Source: an uncultured Christensenella sp. (GTDB lineage: Bacteria; Bacillota; Clostridia; Christensenellales; Borkfalkiaceae). Taken from it: a stretch of 64,000 nt of DNA. Within the stretch, counting starts at the first letter, position 1; each line of letters starts with the position of its first letter. This document shows positions 56,408 through 64,000 of this stretch, piece after piece. The notes below the pieces were generated by a model, which saw only the letters and a program-made list of their open reading frames with translations, did no database searches and was not told where the DNA came from. The position numbers and the translations under genes are program-made. The stretch is from positions 115,236 to 179,235 of the forward strand of contig CAJUEV010000002.1 in NCBI GenBank assembly GCA_910585785.1. Direction: 5' to 3'.

Positions 56408-58030
56408 TTATGCGGCGTTTTGCGTTGTTTGAAGCGTAGCGCTCTCCTGCAAATGGGTATGCTGCACCGTCCATTTTTCTGATTTTACGTTAAGCCACAA
56501 ACCGTAAATGCCCAACGTCACCACAGTAAGCAAAATCCAGACTATTCTTTTTGCAAAATACTGTCCTGCGGTGCCGTCAAACGTCAACTTAAAACCGTCA
56601 ATCGTTTTATGCTTGCACTCCCAGCGCAGTTTATGACAATGCGCCCAGTATTGCCCAAACGACAAAGTTATAAGCGTGACAAAATTGCAAAGCATATTTA
56701 CGCCAGCAAGCTGATACCATTTCCCGCTGAACGCGCTTTCTTCCGCCCCTTGCTCAACGCCCTCAAAATGGGTGTGCTTGGTTTTCCATTTTAAAATGTT
56801 TACCTTTGCGCAGGTTACAAAATATATACCGAAAGTTATTATTGAAAGCAGCAGCCACAAAAGATATTTGCCCCAAAGCTGCATTCCGTTGCCGTCAAAA
56901 ACCATTTTGCGCCCGTCGATAACCGTATGGGTTGCCTGCCATTTCATTTTAAAACACAGCATAAACGGATAAGCTATCCCCAAAGTTACCGCGCTTACTA
57001 AAACAGTAAGCATATTTATACCCCAGTATGCGAGGGCGCCGCCGGTAAACCCGGAACGTTTTTCACGCAGCATCTCACTTATTTCAAGTTCGTTTTTATA
57101 ATTTTTGCACGCGGCGGTATAGTCCGACTTCAGTTTTTTGCACGTTTCTTCATATTCCATAACGGACAACGCGTACTGCTTTTTCTGCGCTTTGAAATTT
57201 GCGGTTGAAACTTTTCCCTTTTTGTCGCTTGCATAGTCCCCCTCCGCCAGCGCGAACGGCGATATTTTTTTGCATTTTAACGCTATGCCCAAAATTATTC
57301 CCACAACGCAAAATGGCATTGTGGAAACACATTGGGGAATAGTGGCCGTATAAATGCCTTCCGCCGAATAAAGTTTTGCCACCTCGTTATGCCAGCAGCC
57401 GAAAGAAGGGTTGTTGATATGCAAGTAATATTCATGCGCGACTTTTTCCAGCTTGTCGTAGGCACTTAATATAGCCTCAAATAAAACAGCCAGCGCGACA
57501 AGCAAGGCAACCGAAGCAAAAACGGCGGCAAGCGCGCCGACGTGCTTTTCGGTTTTTTTGTAATTCAATTTTTTTACAGGACAGCACGGCGCGATTATTG
57601 CGACGACAATCATAGCAAGAGGCACTGCAAACACCAGCGCGAGAAACAGCGATTCGTCTATTTTAGTTGATATGTGGCTGTTTATAATGTCCATATGTAT
57701 GCCAACGTATTCGTTGCCCTGCTTAACGCACCAATCCTTCATAAATACGCTTACGTCGGGCAAGCCCGTAAAATAAACTATATAACCCGCAACACATACT
57801 ATAAGCCCCAGCGCCGCGGCAATTACAAACGCGGCGCAAACCCGTTGAAGCTTTTTATAGCTTATCATTTTTTGCATAACGGTCATCGAAACGGGTTTTT
57901 GCGGTCTTTCGGGATAAACCGGTGCGGAAGGCTTTGTCGGTTTATCCGCCTCTGACGGTGGAACGGGCGCGCCGCCCTCGCCGAAGTCTGTCCGCGCGTC
58001 GTCAATATTTGTTTTTTCGCTTTTTTCCAT
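56408..58030 (-). CDS. DUF898 (YjgN-like) membrane protein with tandem repeat
   Basis: 540 residues. The Pro-rich cytoplasmic N-terminus (1-45) is followed by several membrane segments (about 60-270). A linker leads to two tandem copies of a ~100-residue unit: residues about 325-425 (TLGIAYPFMLCFKMKWQATHT) and about 435-535 (TLSFGQYWAHCHKLRWECKH). Each has paired membrane segments and a W..(K)HT(H) motif, as in DUF898. The role of this family is unknown. The start at 58030 has AAGGAG six bases upstream; a longer frame to 58129 would read through the twin palindromes. Confidence 0.75.
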   Translation of the reverse strand: MEKSEKTNIDDARTDFGEGGAPVPPSEADKPTKPSAPVYPERPQKPVSMTVMQKMISYKKLQRVCAAFVIAAALGLIVCVAGYIVYFTGLPDVSVFMKDWCVKQGNEYVGIHMDIINSHISTKIDESLFLALVFAVPLAMIVVAIIAPCCPVKKLNYKKTEKHVGALAAVFASVALLVALAVLFEAILSAYDKLEKVAHEYYLHINNPSFGCWHNEVAKLYSAEGIYTATIPQCVSTMPFCVVGIILGIALKCKKISPFALAEGDYASDKKGKVSTANFKAQKKQYALSVMEYEETCKKLKSDYTAACKNYKNELEISEMLREKRSGFTGGALAYWGINMLTVLVSAVTLGIAYPFMLCFKMKWQATHTVIDGRKMVFDGNGMQLWGKYLLWLLLSIITFGIYFVTCAKVNILKWKTKHTHFEGVEQGAEESAFSGKWYQLAGVNMLCNFVTLITLSFGQYWAHCHKLRWECKHKTIDGFKLTFDGTAGQYFAKRIVWILLTVVTLGIYGLWLNVKSEKWTVQHTHLQESATLQTTQNAA

Positions 58031-58072
58031 ATTTTTCTCCTTAAAGTTTTTTTGTTTACTGTTAGCGTTTTT

Positions 58073-58114
58073 TTGTATGCGTTGCGCGCAACGCATACAA
58101 GGGCGCCCTTGTAT
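58073..58114. repeat. Two overlapping perfect palindromes
   Basis: A perfect 28-bp palindrome (58073-58100, half-site TTGTATGCGTTGCG) shares its last six bases, ATACAA, with a perfect 20-bp palindrome (58095-58114, half-site ATACAAGGGC). The shared segment can pair with TTGTAT on either side, giving two alternative hairpins. It lies 43 bases upstream of the DUF898 ATG, in the gap between that gene and the feo operon. Confidence 0.85.
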
Positions 58115-58196
58115 AAAAAATTTTATCACAAAATATATACGTTTGCAACCTATCGCAAGCGTTTTTTATTTAAATTGCCAAAAAAATTTCCAACGT

Positions 58197-58367
58197 TTAT
58201 TTTTTTATTTCTTTGTCCTTGCAGTGCGGGCAATTTGCGCCGCAACTGCCGCAATCGCAGCCGCAACACCCGCCCTTATGCTTTACTTTTCTGTAAATAA
58301 GCCAGCCGACAGCCCCCGCAAACACAACGCACACTATCACAATGATAACTATATCCAGCGCGCCCAT
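58197..58367 (-). CDS. FeoB-associated Cys-rich membrane protein
   Basis: This 56-residue protein has one N-terminal membrane helix (about 4-25, LDIVIIVIVCVVFAGAVGWL) and a C-terminal tail with seven cysteines (GGCCGCDCGSCGANCPHC). Proteins of this shape are encoded directly after feoB in many Firmicutes and may assist ferrous iron transport or bind the metal. The ATG immediately follows the feoB TGA, and AAAGGAGG lies inside the end of feoB, so translation is coupled. Confidence 0.88.
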   Translation of the reverse strand: MGALDIVIIVIVCVVFAGAVGWLIYRKVKHKGGCCGCDCGSCGANCPHCKDKEIKK

Positions 58368-60689
58368 TCAATCCTCCTTTTTATTTTTCTTAAAAATTTT
58401 TAAAACGTCAAACTTGCCCGTATTTTTCAAAACTATCAGCGCCGTGACAACCGCTATGACGAAAATCCAAATAAACAGCGTCCACCACCAACTGCCTATC
58501 GTATAGACAGCCGAAGATATAACACAGCTTGCCGCTAGCCAGAAAAGCAGCGTATATTTGAATTTGCCCTTGGGCAACTCCGCCCTTGCCGCCGCGCACG
58601 CGGCAAAACAAGGTATAGTCGTCATATTAAAAGTTATAAACGCGATAAGCCCCGCAATGAATTGCCCCCGTGATATGCCCGAATCAGCGGTTATTACGTT
58701 GATTAATCCGCTTAATTCTTCAACGCCGTCTTCCGTTCCCGCACCCGCGTACGCCCCTATGCAAAGCGCAAGGGTGGTAAACGTTGCTATTACGTTTTCC
58801 TTGGCGACAAGCCCCGTAATAGCCGCAACCGCAAACACCCAGCCGAACTGCCCTAGTTGCGAGCCGAAGCCAAGCGGCGTAAACACGGGCTGCAAAAACA
58901 TCCCTACGGAAGCGAGAACAGACTCGTTCATTTGCTCGTCGGGCAGGTATCCCCATCTGAAACTTAAATGCGAAAACAGCCAAATAATTACGGTGGAAAC
59001 AAAAATTACGGTAAACGCTTTTTTAACGAAGTGCTTTGTTTTATCCCACAGGTGCAGCATAAGGTTTTTAAATCGGGGCAAACGGTATGAAGGCAGTTCC
59101 ATAATAAACGGCGGGGTTTCTCCCTTCAACGTGGTGTTGCGCATAAGCAGCACGCATATCACCGCCGCGACAACGCCCAAAACGTACATACCGTAAGTTA
59201 TCAAGTCGGAATTGCCAACACCGAAAGCCGCCACTATTCCACCGGCAACAGCCGTAAGAATGGGCAATTTTGCCCCGCAGGAAAAGAAAGGTATTACCCT
59301 GATTGTAGCGGTGCGCTCGTTTTCATCCGAAAGCGTCCTTGTATTGACGGCGGCGGGCACCGAACAGCCGAAGCCCATTATCATAGGCATAAACGCCCTG
59401 CCCGAAAGCCCGAACCTTCTGAAAATTCTGTCCAGCACAAACGCGATTCGGGACATATATCCGCTGTCCTCCAAAACGGAAAAAAACAGAAACAGCGTAA
59501 GAATCTGCGGCAAAAAACCCAGAACGGAAAAAATTCCGCCAAGTATGCCGTCGCCCACAAGCCCCGTAGCCCATTCCGCAGCGCCTGCGTTTTCCATAAG
59601 CGTAACGACTCCGCTTGAAATGTGGTCCAAAAACAAATTTAAAAAATTAGTCAAAATAACGCCCGGAGAAAACACCGTTCCGTCGTAAACTACCGCAAGC
59701 AACTCCACGCCGAAATTTTTATAGACGATTTCACCGCCCGCTTTTTCCGCCAATCCCAACTCGACAATTGAAGGCATCCACGCCTGACTTTGCGTAAACC
59801 CGTTCAAAAAGAAAAGATTTTCCGAAAAAGTTAAATGGAATATAAAAAATAATACTGCCAAAAAGATGGGAATAGCCCAAATTCTGTGCGTCAAAACGCG
59901 GTCGGCTTTGTCTGATTTTGTCAAAAACCCGCGCTTAGCCTTGGTTTTTACGCAAGAAAGGTTTTCCGAAATAAATTTGTATCTTCCGTCGGCGATAACC
60001 GCTTCCAAATCCTCGTCTTCCGAAATCTGCAAAACGGCTTGCGAACCCGCTCTTTCAAGTTCTATTTCGTCCTTTTCAAGTAATTTTACGGCGTGAAAAA
60101 GCGGAGAATGACAATTTTCTTTTTCATAAAAGGCGCAAGCCGCTTCAAGCTGCTTTTCTATTGCGCCACGCAAAACCGTAAAGCCCTTTCTTTCGGCGGG
60201 CAGCGCGGCGGCGCGCTCCATAAGATTTTTTATCCCCGTTTCCTTGACTGCCGAAATTTCCACAACGGGCACGCCCAATGTTTTTTCAAGCGCCTGCGCG
60301 TCGATTTTGTCGCCCGATTTTTCCACCTCGTCCATCATATTAAGCGCGATGATTACGGGCACGTCCGTTTCAAGAAGCTGCGTGGTCAAATACAAATTGC
60401 GTTCAAGGTTGGTCGCGTCGACAATATTTATTATTCCGTCGGGCTGCCCTTCAAGTATGTAATTGCGCGAAACTACTTCTTCGGGAGTATAGGGCGAAAG
60501 CGAGTAAATGCCGGGCAAGTCGACTATTTTTATGCTTTCGGCACCCTTGCCGCCGCGTTTGTACACGCCTTCGCGACGGTCAACCGTTACCCCCGGCCAG
60601 TTGCCCACGTGCGCCGTAGAGCCGGTAAGCGCGTTGAAAAGAGTGGTTTTTCCGCAGTTGGGATTGCCCGCAAGCGCAAACGTCTTCAT
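58368..60689 (-). CDS. feoB: Ferrous iron transporter FeoB
   Basis: 773 residues. The N-terminal G domain has the G1 loop ALAGNPNCGKTTLFNALTG, WPGVTVDRREG (G2), VDLPGIYSLSPYTPEE (G3) and ALNMMDEV (G4, NMMD). The GDI-like helical region follows to about 270. The membrane part has paired Gate motifs, including MIMGFGCSVPAAVNTRT and FFSCGAKLPILTAVAGG, and at the C-terminus FNMTTIPCFAACAAARAELP. FeoB imports Fe(II), which fits an anaerobe. The ATG overlaps the feoA stop (ATGA) with GGAGG upstream. Confidence 0.97.
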   Translation of the reverse strand: MKTFALAGNPNCGKTTLFNALTGSTAHVGNWPGVTVDRREGVYKRGGKGAESIKIVDLPGIYSLSPYTPEEVVSRNYILEGQPDGIINIVDATNLERNLYLTTQLLETDVPVIIALNMMDEVEKSGDKIDAQALEKTLGVPVVEISAVKETGIKNLMERAAALPAERKGFTVLRGAIEKQLEAACAFYEKENCHSPLFHAVKLLEKDEIELERAGSQAVLQISEDEDLEAVIADGRYKFISENLSCVKTKAKRGFLTKSDKADRVLTHRIWAIPIFLAVLFFIFHLTFSENLFFLNGFTQSQAWMPSIVELGLAEKAGGEIVYKNFGVELLAVVYDGTVFSPGVILTNFLNLFLDHISSGVVTLMENAGAAEWATGLVGDGILGGIFSVLGFLPQILTLFLFFSVLEDSGYMSRIAFVLDRIFRRFGLSGRAFMPMIMGFGCSVPAAVNTRTLSDENERTATIRVIPFFSCGAKLPILTAVAGGIVAAFGVGNSDLITYGMYVLGVVAAVICVLLMRNTTLKGETPPFIMELPSYRLPRFKNLMLHLWDKTKHFVKKAFTVIFVSTVIIWLFSHLSFRWGYLPDEQMNESVLASVGMFLQPVFTPLGFGSQLGQFGWVFAVAAITGLVAKENVIATFTTLALCIGAYAGAGTEDGVEELSGLINVITADSGISRGQFIAGLIAFITFNMTTIPCFAACAAARAELPKGKFKYTLLFWLAASCVISSAVYTIGSWWWTLFIWIFVIAVVTALIVLKNTGKFDVLKIFKKNKKED

Positions 60690-60916
60690 AAAATTTCCAC
60701 CTCCACGCAAGCCGCTTCCGACTTTCTTAAAGTAAGTTCGTACCCCCGCAAAGTAACTTCCATAGGGTCGCCCAACGGCGCTTTTTTACGCAACGTAACT
60801 TCCGCTTGGGGGGTTACGCCCATATCGAACAGCCTGCGCCGCACCCTGCCCTCGCCGTTAACTTTTATTATTTTTCCGCTTTCTCCCACGGAAAAATCGC
60901 TTAACAACTTGTTCAT
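60686..60916 (-). CDS. feoA: FeoA-type SH3-domain protein
   Basis: This 76-residue protein has the FeoA SH3-like fold pattern: IIKVNGEGRVRRRLFDMGVTPQAEVTLRKK, APLGDPMEVTLRGYELTLR and VEVEIL. FeoA assists FeoB on the cytoplasmic side. It overlaps feoB by four bases (ATGA). The start at 60916 is set by AAAGGAG five bases upstream. Confidence 0.93.
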   Translation of the reverse strand: MNKLLSDFSVGESGKIIKVNGEGRVRRRLFDMGVTPQAEVTLRKKAPLGDPMEVTLRGYELTLRKSEAACVEVEIL

Positions 60917-61002
60917 AATATCTCCTTTATATAAAACGGAATTTCTCCGCAAAATTTAAAACTTAACCCAAGTTTATTTTTTAATTAAAAATTTAAGCGG
61001 CT

Positions 61003-61215
61003 TTACGCCACCAAAATTTTGCCCGCAAGCGTTTTGTCAAGACAAAGCCTGCCTTCCTTGACTATTACTATTACGTTGCCGCCGTCGGACGAAACCAGGG
61101 TTATAGCCCCGCCTTCCGTCAAGCCCAACTCCTGCAAATGTTTTTTTGTTTTTTCGTCCGCGCCGACTTTTCTTATTTTAAGTTCGCGCCCCTGCGGAGC
61201 AATTGCAATAGGCAT
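61003..61215 (-). CDS. FeoA-type protein, second copy
   Basis: This 70-residue protein is another FeoA-like SH3 fold: LKIRKVGADEKTKKHLQELGLTEGGAITLVSS, then NVIVIVKEGRLCLDKTLAGKILV. It is the first gene of the operon feoA-feoA-feoB-Cys-rich protein. Two consecutive FeoA genes before feoB are common in Clostridia. GGAGGAGG precedes the ATG, and a strong promoter lies at 61268-61296. Confidence 0.92.
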   Translation of the reverse strand: MPIAIAPQGRELKIRKVGADEKTKKHLQELGLTEGGAITLVSSDGGNVIVIVKEGRLCLDKTLAGKILVA

Positions 61216-61267
61216 TTTATGTACCTCCTCCCGACAAAAAACTTAACCTTGTTTAATTTATATAAGT

Positions 61268-61296
61268 ATTATATTATCGAATAATTTATTTGTCAA
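61268..61296 (-). promoter_or_regulatory. feo promoter with candidate iron operator
   Basis: On the minus strand TTGACA (61291-61296), a 17-base spacer and TATAAT (61268-61273) match the consensus. The spacer contains the inverted repeat ATTATTCGATAAT (61273-61285), similar to Fur-box half sites (GATAAT/ATTATC), which would let an iron-bound repressor block the promoter. A further dyad, AATAACCGCGGTT, lies at 61301-61313. Confidence 0.7.
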
Positions 61297-61503
61297 CAAA
61301 AAATAACCGCGGTTTATTTTTATTTTAAAAAAATTTTTTCAAGTCCTGATTTTGAAACGCGCGCGTTGACTTATTCATATTAAACCGTACAAAATAAAAC
61401 GTTACTTTGCCCGTCGTTTTTGTCATACGGACGCAAAATTTAAACCATAAGCACATTTTGCCGCTGTTTTGAAAATAAGCAGCCTGTAAGCATTTCGGTT
61501 GAG

Positions 61504-61532
61504 TTGACATACGCTTTGCGGCGTGGTATTAT
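61504..61532 (+). promoter_or_regulatory. Promoter of the queuosine operon
   Basis: TTGACA (61504-61509), a 17-base spacer and TATTAT (61527-61532) lie about 130 bases before queD. The stretch 61314-61503 between this promoter and the feo control region shows nothing recognisable. Confidence 0.75.
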
Positions 61533-61538
61533 ATTGGC

Positions 61539-61647
61539 AATTAAATTGACAGTTCGTTTGCGCCATCCTGTCGTTAAACAAAACCAGGGCATCTGAATGG
61601 GGATAGTCTTTTTGGGTGCAGTCGTTTTGTCGCGGCTGCATTTTTTT
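61539..61647 (+). promoter_or_regulatory. Candidate preQ1-type riboswitch and terminator
   Basis: The leader ends in an intrinsic terminator, TGCAGTCG (61617-61624) with CG.GGCTGCA (to 61640) followed by seven T (61641-61647), immediately before queD. Upstream, GACAG-TTC...CTGTC (61548-61572) forms a short stem with TTC on its 5' loop side. The loop GTTT (61556-61559) can pair with AAAC in the A-rich tail (61576-61579), giving an H-type pseudoknot as in preQ1 aptamers. The sequence does not match the class I consensus exactly, so the class is open. Context (queD-queE-folE-queC) strongly favours a preQ1 or related ligand. Confidence 0.5.
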
Positions 61648-61663
61648 GCGCAAAGGGAGAGAT

Positions 61664-62083
61664 ATGTATTATTTGAAAACTTCGGCTTGTTTTGACAGCG
61701 CGCACTTCCTTCACGGATACAATGGCAAGTGCGCAAATATCCACGGACACCACTGGATTGTGGAAGCAAAAATAAAAGGCGGCAAATTGCAGGGCAACGG
61801 CGAAAAACGCGGTATGCTTTTGGACTTCGGCGATTTTAAGCAGGCGGTAAAAAATCTTGCGGAAGGTTTTGACCATACGCTGATTTACGAAAAAAACACT
61901 CTTAAACAGGCGACGCTTACCGCGCTTCACGAAGAAGGGTTTTCATTGGTTGAAACCGATTTCAGACCCACTGCCGAAAACTTTGCCGCGTACATATACG
62001 CCGAACTTTGCAAAAAGGGCGTGCCCGTTTTCAGCGTGACTGTGTACGAGTCGCCCGAAAACTGCGCGGTGTACGGTGAGTGA
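61664..62083 (+). CDS. queD: 6-carboxytetrahydropterin synthase QueD
   Basis: 139 residues of the 6-pyruvoyl-tetrahydropterin synthase fold. Zinc-binding histidines are in FDSAHFLHGYNGKC and IHGHHWIVEAKI. Catalytic residues are in LLDFGDFK, FDHTLIYE and the C-terminal TVYESPENCAVY. QueD makes 6-carboxytetrahydropterin, the second step to queuosine. The ATG at 61664 follows AAAGGGAGA; a frame beginning at 61616 would start within the terminator. Confidence 0.93.
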   Translation: MYYLKTSACFDSAHFLHGYNGKCANIHGHHWIVEAKIKGGKLQGNGEKRGMLLDFGDFKQAVKNLAEGFDHTLIYEKNTLKQATLTALHEEGFSLVETDFRPTAENFAAYIYAELCKKGVPVFSVTVYESPENCAVYGE

Positions 62084-62084
62084 T

Positions 62085-62750
62085 ATGTCCCTTTATAAAG
62101 TTGCCGAAAAGTTTGTAAGCATAAACGGCGAAGGTCCGCGCGCGGGCGAGCTTGCCGTGTTTTTGCGGTTTTGCGGCTGCAATCTCAATTGCGGCTACTG
62201 CGACACGCGCTGGGCAAATACATCCGACGTAAAACACGAACTTGCCTCTGCGGAAGAGCTTGTTGCATACGTGAAATCGACGGGCGTAAAAAACGTTACC
62301 CTGACGGGCGGCGAACCGCTTTTGCAGGCGGATATTGCGCGTCTTATAAAACTGCTGGGCGCGTCGGGCGCGGAAGTCGAAATTGAAACCAACGGAAGCG
62401 TGCCGTTGCAAAATATCGTTTCCCTTTCGCCCCGTCCCGCCGTTACCGCCGATTATAAACTTCCTTCAAGCGGAATGGAAAAACATATGCTGCCCGAAAA
62501 CTTTTCTTACCTTACGTTGCGCGACGCGGTTAAGTTTGTCGTCGGGGATAAGCGCGATTTGTTGCGCGCGGAAGAGATTATAAACCAGTACGGACTGACG
62601 GACAAATGTCGCGTTTATTTCAGCCCCGTGTTCGGAAAAATCGAGCCCGTAGAAATAACTGAGTTTATGAAAGAGCGTAAGCTTAACGGCGTACGCCTGC
62701 AATTACAGTTGCATAAAATTATCTGGAATCCCGATATGCGCGGGGTATAG
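62085..62750 (+). CDS. queE: 7-carboxy-7-deazaguanine synthase QueE
   Basis: About 221 residues of radical SAM enzyme. The N-terminus has FVSINGEGPRAGELAVFLRF, then the cluster motif CGCNLNCGYCDTRW (CxxxCxxC type) and the SAM site TLTGGEPLLQ. QueE contracts the pterin ring to 7-carboxy-7-deazaguanine. The ATG lies one base after the queD stop; an in-frame GTG at 62076 is an alternative. Translation is probably coupled to queD. Confidence 0.93.
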   Translation: MSLYKVAEKFVSINGEGPRAGELAVFLRFCGCNLNCGYCDTRWANTSDVKHELASAEELVAYVKSTGVKNVTLTGGEPLLQADIARLIKLLGASGAEVEIETNGSVPLQNIVSLSPRPAVTADYKLPSSGMEKHMLPENFSYLTLRDAVKFVVGDKRDLLRAEEIINQYGLTDKCRVYFSPVFGKIEPVEITEFMKERKLNGVRLQLQLHKIIWNPDMRGV

Positions 62751-62758
62751 GAGAAAGT

Positions 62759-63331
62759 ATGGATATTAAAGAAATAGAAAAACATATCCGCGGGTTATTG
62801 GTAGCCATAGGCGAAGACCCCGACAGAGAAGGTCTGCGCGAAACGCCCGCCCGCGTGGCGCGAATGTACGAAGAAGCGTTTGAAGGAATTAAATACACCA
62901 ACCGCGAAATTGCGGAAATGTTCGGAAAAACTTTTGAAGTTCCGTCCGACTCAAATTCGGGCGGCGCAGTAGTCATAAAGGATATAAGCGTATTCAGCTA
63001 TTGCGAGCATCATATGGCGCTTATGTACGATATGAAAGTCAACGTGGCGTACGTACCGCGCGGAAGAGTTTTGGGACTGAGTAAAATAGCGCGCATCTGC
63101 GATATGGCGGCAAAGCGCCTTCAATTGCAGGAGCGTCTGGGAAGGGACATTGCCGAAATAATTTCGCTTGCGGCTTTATCGCCCGACGTCGGCGTAAGCA
63201 TAGAAGGCTGTCACAGCTGTATGACTTCGCGCGGAATAAAAAACGTATCGTCAAAAACGGTTACCAAAACTTACTTCGGCGCGTTTAAAGACGACGTTTC
63301 ACTTCAAAATCTTTTGGGGGACAGAATATGA
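62759..63331 (+). CDS. folE: GTP cyclohydrolase I
   Basis: This 190-residue protein has the FolE motifs: EDPDREGLRETPARVARMYEE, the zinc and catalytic site FSYCEHHMALMYDMKV, GLSKIARICDMAAKRLQLQERL and the second zinc Cys in EGCHSCMTSRGI. It converts GTP to dihydroneopterin triphosphate, the first step of queuosine (and folate). Its place between queE and queC indicates that this copy serves queuosine. AGGAGAA precedes the ATG. Confidence 0.96.
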   Translation: MDIKEIEKHIRGLLVAIGEDPDREGLRETPARVARMYEEAFEGIKYTNREIAEMFGKTFEVPSDSNSGGAVVIKDISVFSYCEHHMALMYDMKVNVAYVPRGRVLGLSKIARICDMAAKRLQLQERLGRDIAEIISLAALSPDVGVSIEGCHSCMTSRGIKNVSSKTVTKTYFGAFKDDVSLQNLLGDRI

Positions 63332-64000
63332 AAGCACTTGTTTTATTAAGCGGCGGCGTGGACAGCGCAACCTGCCTTGGGCTGGCAGTTCAAAAATACG
63401 GCGCGGCGGAAGTTTTTGCCCTTTCCGTTTACTACGGTCAGACCCACAGTAAGGAACTTGAAGCCGCGCAAAAAGTTGCCGACTTTTACGGCGTTGCTTT
63501 AAAGCGGCTTGACCTTTCTGTCATATTCGAAGGTTCGAACTGTTCGCTCTTGGCGGATTCGTCCAATGATATACCTCTGCAAAGTTATGCCGAGCAGCTT
63601 TCCGCAACGGGCGGCAAACCCGTTTCAACCTACGTCCCTTTCAGAAACGGGCTGTTTCTTTCGGCGGCGGCAAGCGTGGCGCTTTCGCACGGTTGCGAAG
63701 TTATATATTACGGCGCGCACAGCGACGACGCTGCGGGCAATGCCTATCCCGATTGCAGCGAAAAGTTCAATTCCGCTATGGGCGAAGCCATTTATACCGG
63801 CAGCGGCGAACAGCTTAAAATTATTGCCCCCTTTGTAAGCTTAAACAAATCGCAGGTTGTAAAAATGGGGCTTGAACTCGGCGTTCCGTATAAATATACT
63901 TGGAGCTGCTATTCTGGCGGCGAAAAACCTTGCGGCAAATGCGCTACTTGCCGCGACCGCGCCGCGGCTTTTAAAGCCAACGGAACAGAAGACCCCGCAA
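63328..64000 (+). CDS. queC: 7-cyano-7-deazaguanine synthase QueC (partial)
   Basis: The first 224 residues are present; the gene runs off the end of the window. The PP-loop LSGGVDSATCLGLA at the N-terminus binds ATP. VPFRNGLFLSAAASVALSHG and YYGAHSDDAAGNAYPDC are QueC signatures, and the zinc cysteines are in CYSGGEKPCGKCATC. QueC turns the carboxylate into the nitrile preQ0. The ATG overlaps the folE stop (ATGA), so translation is coupled. Confidence 0.95.
   Translation, partial: MKALVLLSGGVDSATCLGLAVQKYGAAEVFALSVYYGQTHSKELEAAQKVADFYGVALKRLDLSVIFEGSNCSLLADSSNDIPLQSYAEQLSATGGKPVSTYVPFRNGLFLSAAASVALSHGCEVIYYGAHSDDAAGNAYPDCSEKFNSAMGEAIYTGSGEQLKIIAPFVSLNKSQVVKMGLELGVPYKYTWSCYSGGEKPCGKCATCRDRAAAFKANGTEDPA

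Overview
The window looks like one end of a metagenomic contig from a strictly anaerobic, probably spore-forming member of the Clostridia (Bacillota). The evidence is a SpoIIQ-type peptidase, an anaerobic ribonucleotide reductase pair (nrdD/nrdG), the redox sensor Rex, ferrous iron transport (Feo), ECF-type vitamin transporters, strong AGGAGG-type ribosome sites and sigma-A promoters with 17-base spacers. A gut Christensenellales-like organism would fit, but that is inference. The first 19 bases are Illumina adapter, not genome. No rRNA, tRNA, insertion sequence, phage or CRISPR array was seen.

Layout. 131-1235 (+): a YwmB-like protein and SpoIIQ, then an AT-rich control region, a strong promoter and a 36-codon gene with a long structured 3' part (1367-1953). 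1953-4096: a MocR/PdxR-type regulator divergent from an ECF S component. 4201-10197 (-): a membrane protein, ddl, a membrane-anchored MurF-like ligase, a hydrolase, rimI, tsaB and tsaE. 10244-11565: two double-HTH regulators with near-identical 3' ends, facing a 69-residue protein across a shared operator. 11609-12610: ribU behind an FMN riboswitch. 12724-18846: degV, rtcB, a coiled-coil protein, a WYL regulator, a decayed gene and glyA. 18999-22289: an NSS transporter, rex and a ROK kinase. 22493-25974: dut, nrdG and nrdD behind a pair of NrdR boxes. 26099-26222: a probable unrecognised small RNA gene. 26341-32391: a small ORF, a RimK-like ligase divergent from an HNH protein (both apparently leaderless), an AT-rich island, glpK and a MATE exporter.

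33321-44628 is a saccharide module. It holds a ROK-like fragment, a GT2 glycosyltransferase, a GPH-type sugar transporter, a cytoplasmic GH3, a membrane-anchored GH3 with permuted domain order, a CBM-like lipoprotein and an esterase lipoprotein. An AgrC/LytTR-type two-component pair follows (44772-46858). 47163-56189 carries housekeeping and conserved unknown genes: rlmD, a J-like/DUF5685 cluster, trpS, thrC, a P-loop protein and an aminotransferase. 56408-61296 has a DUF898 protein, twin palindromes and the operon feoA-feoA-feoB-Cys-rich protein. 61504-64000 (+) is queD-queE-folE-queC behind a terminator-containing, possibly preQ1-responsive leader; queC runs off the window.

Nearly everything between 4.2 and 61.2 kb is on the minus strand. 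The long plus-strand reading frames opposite the GC-rich minus-strand genes are shadows and are omitted. Product names come from recognising motifs by eye; no database search was possible.
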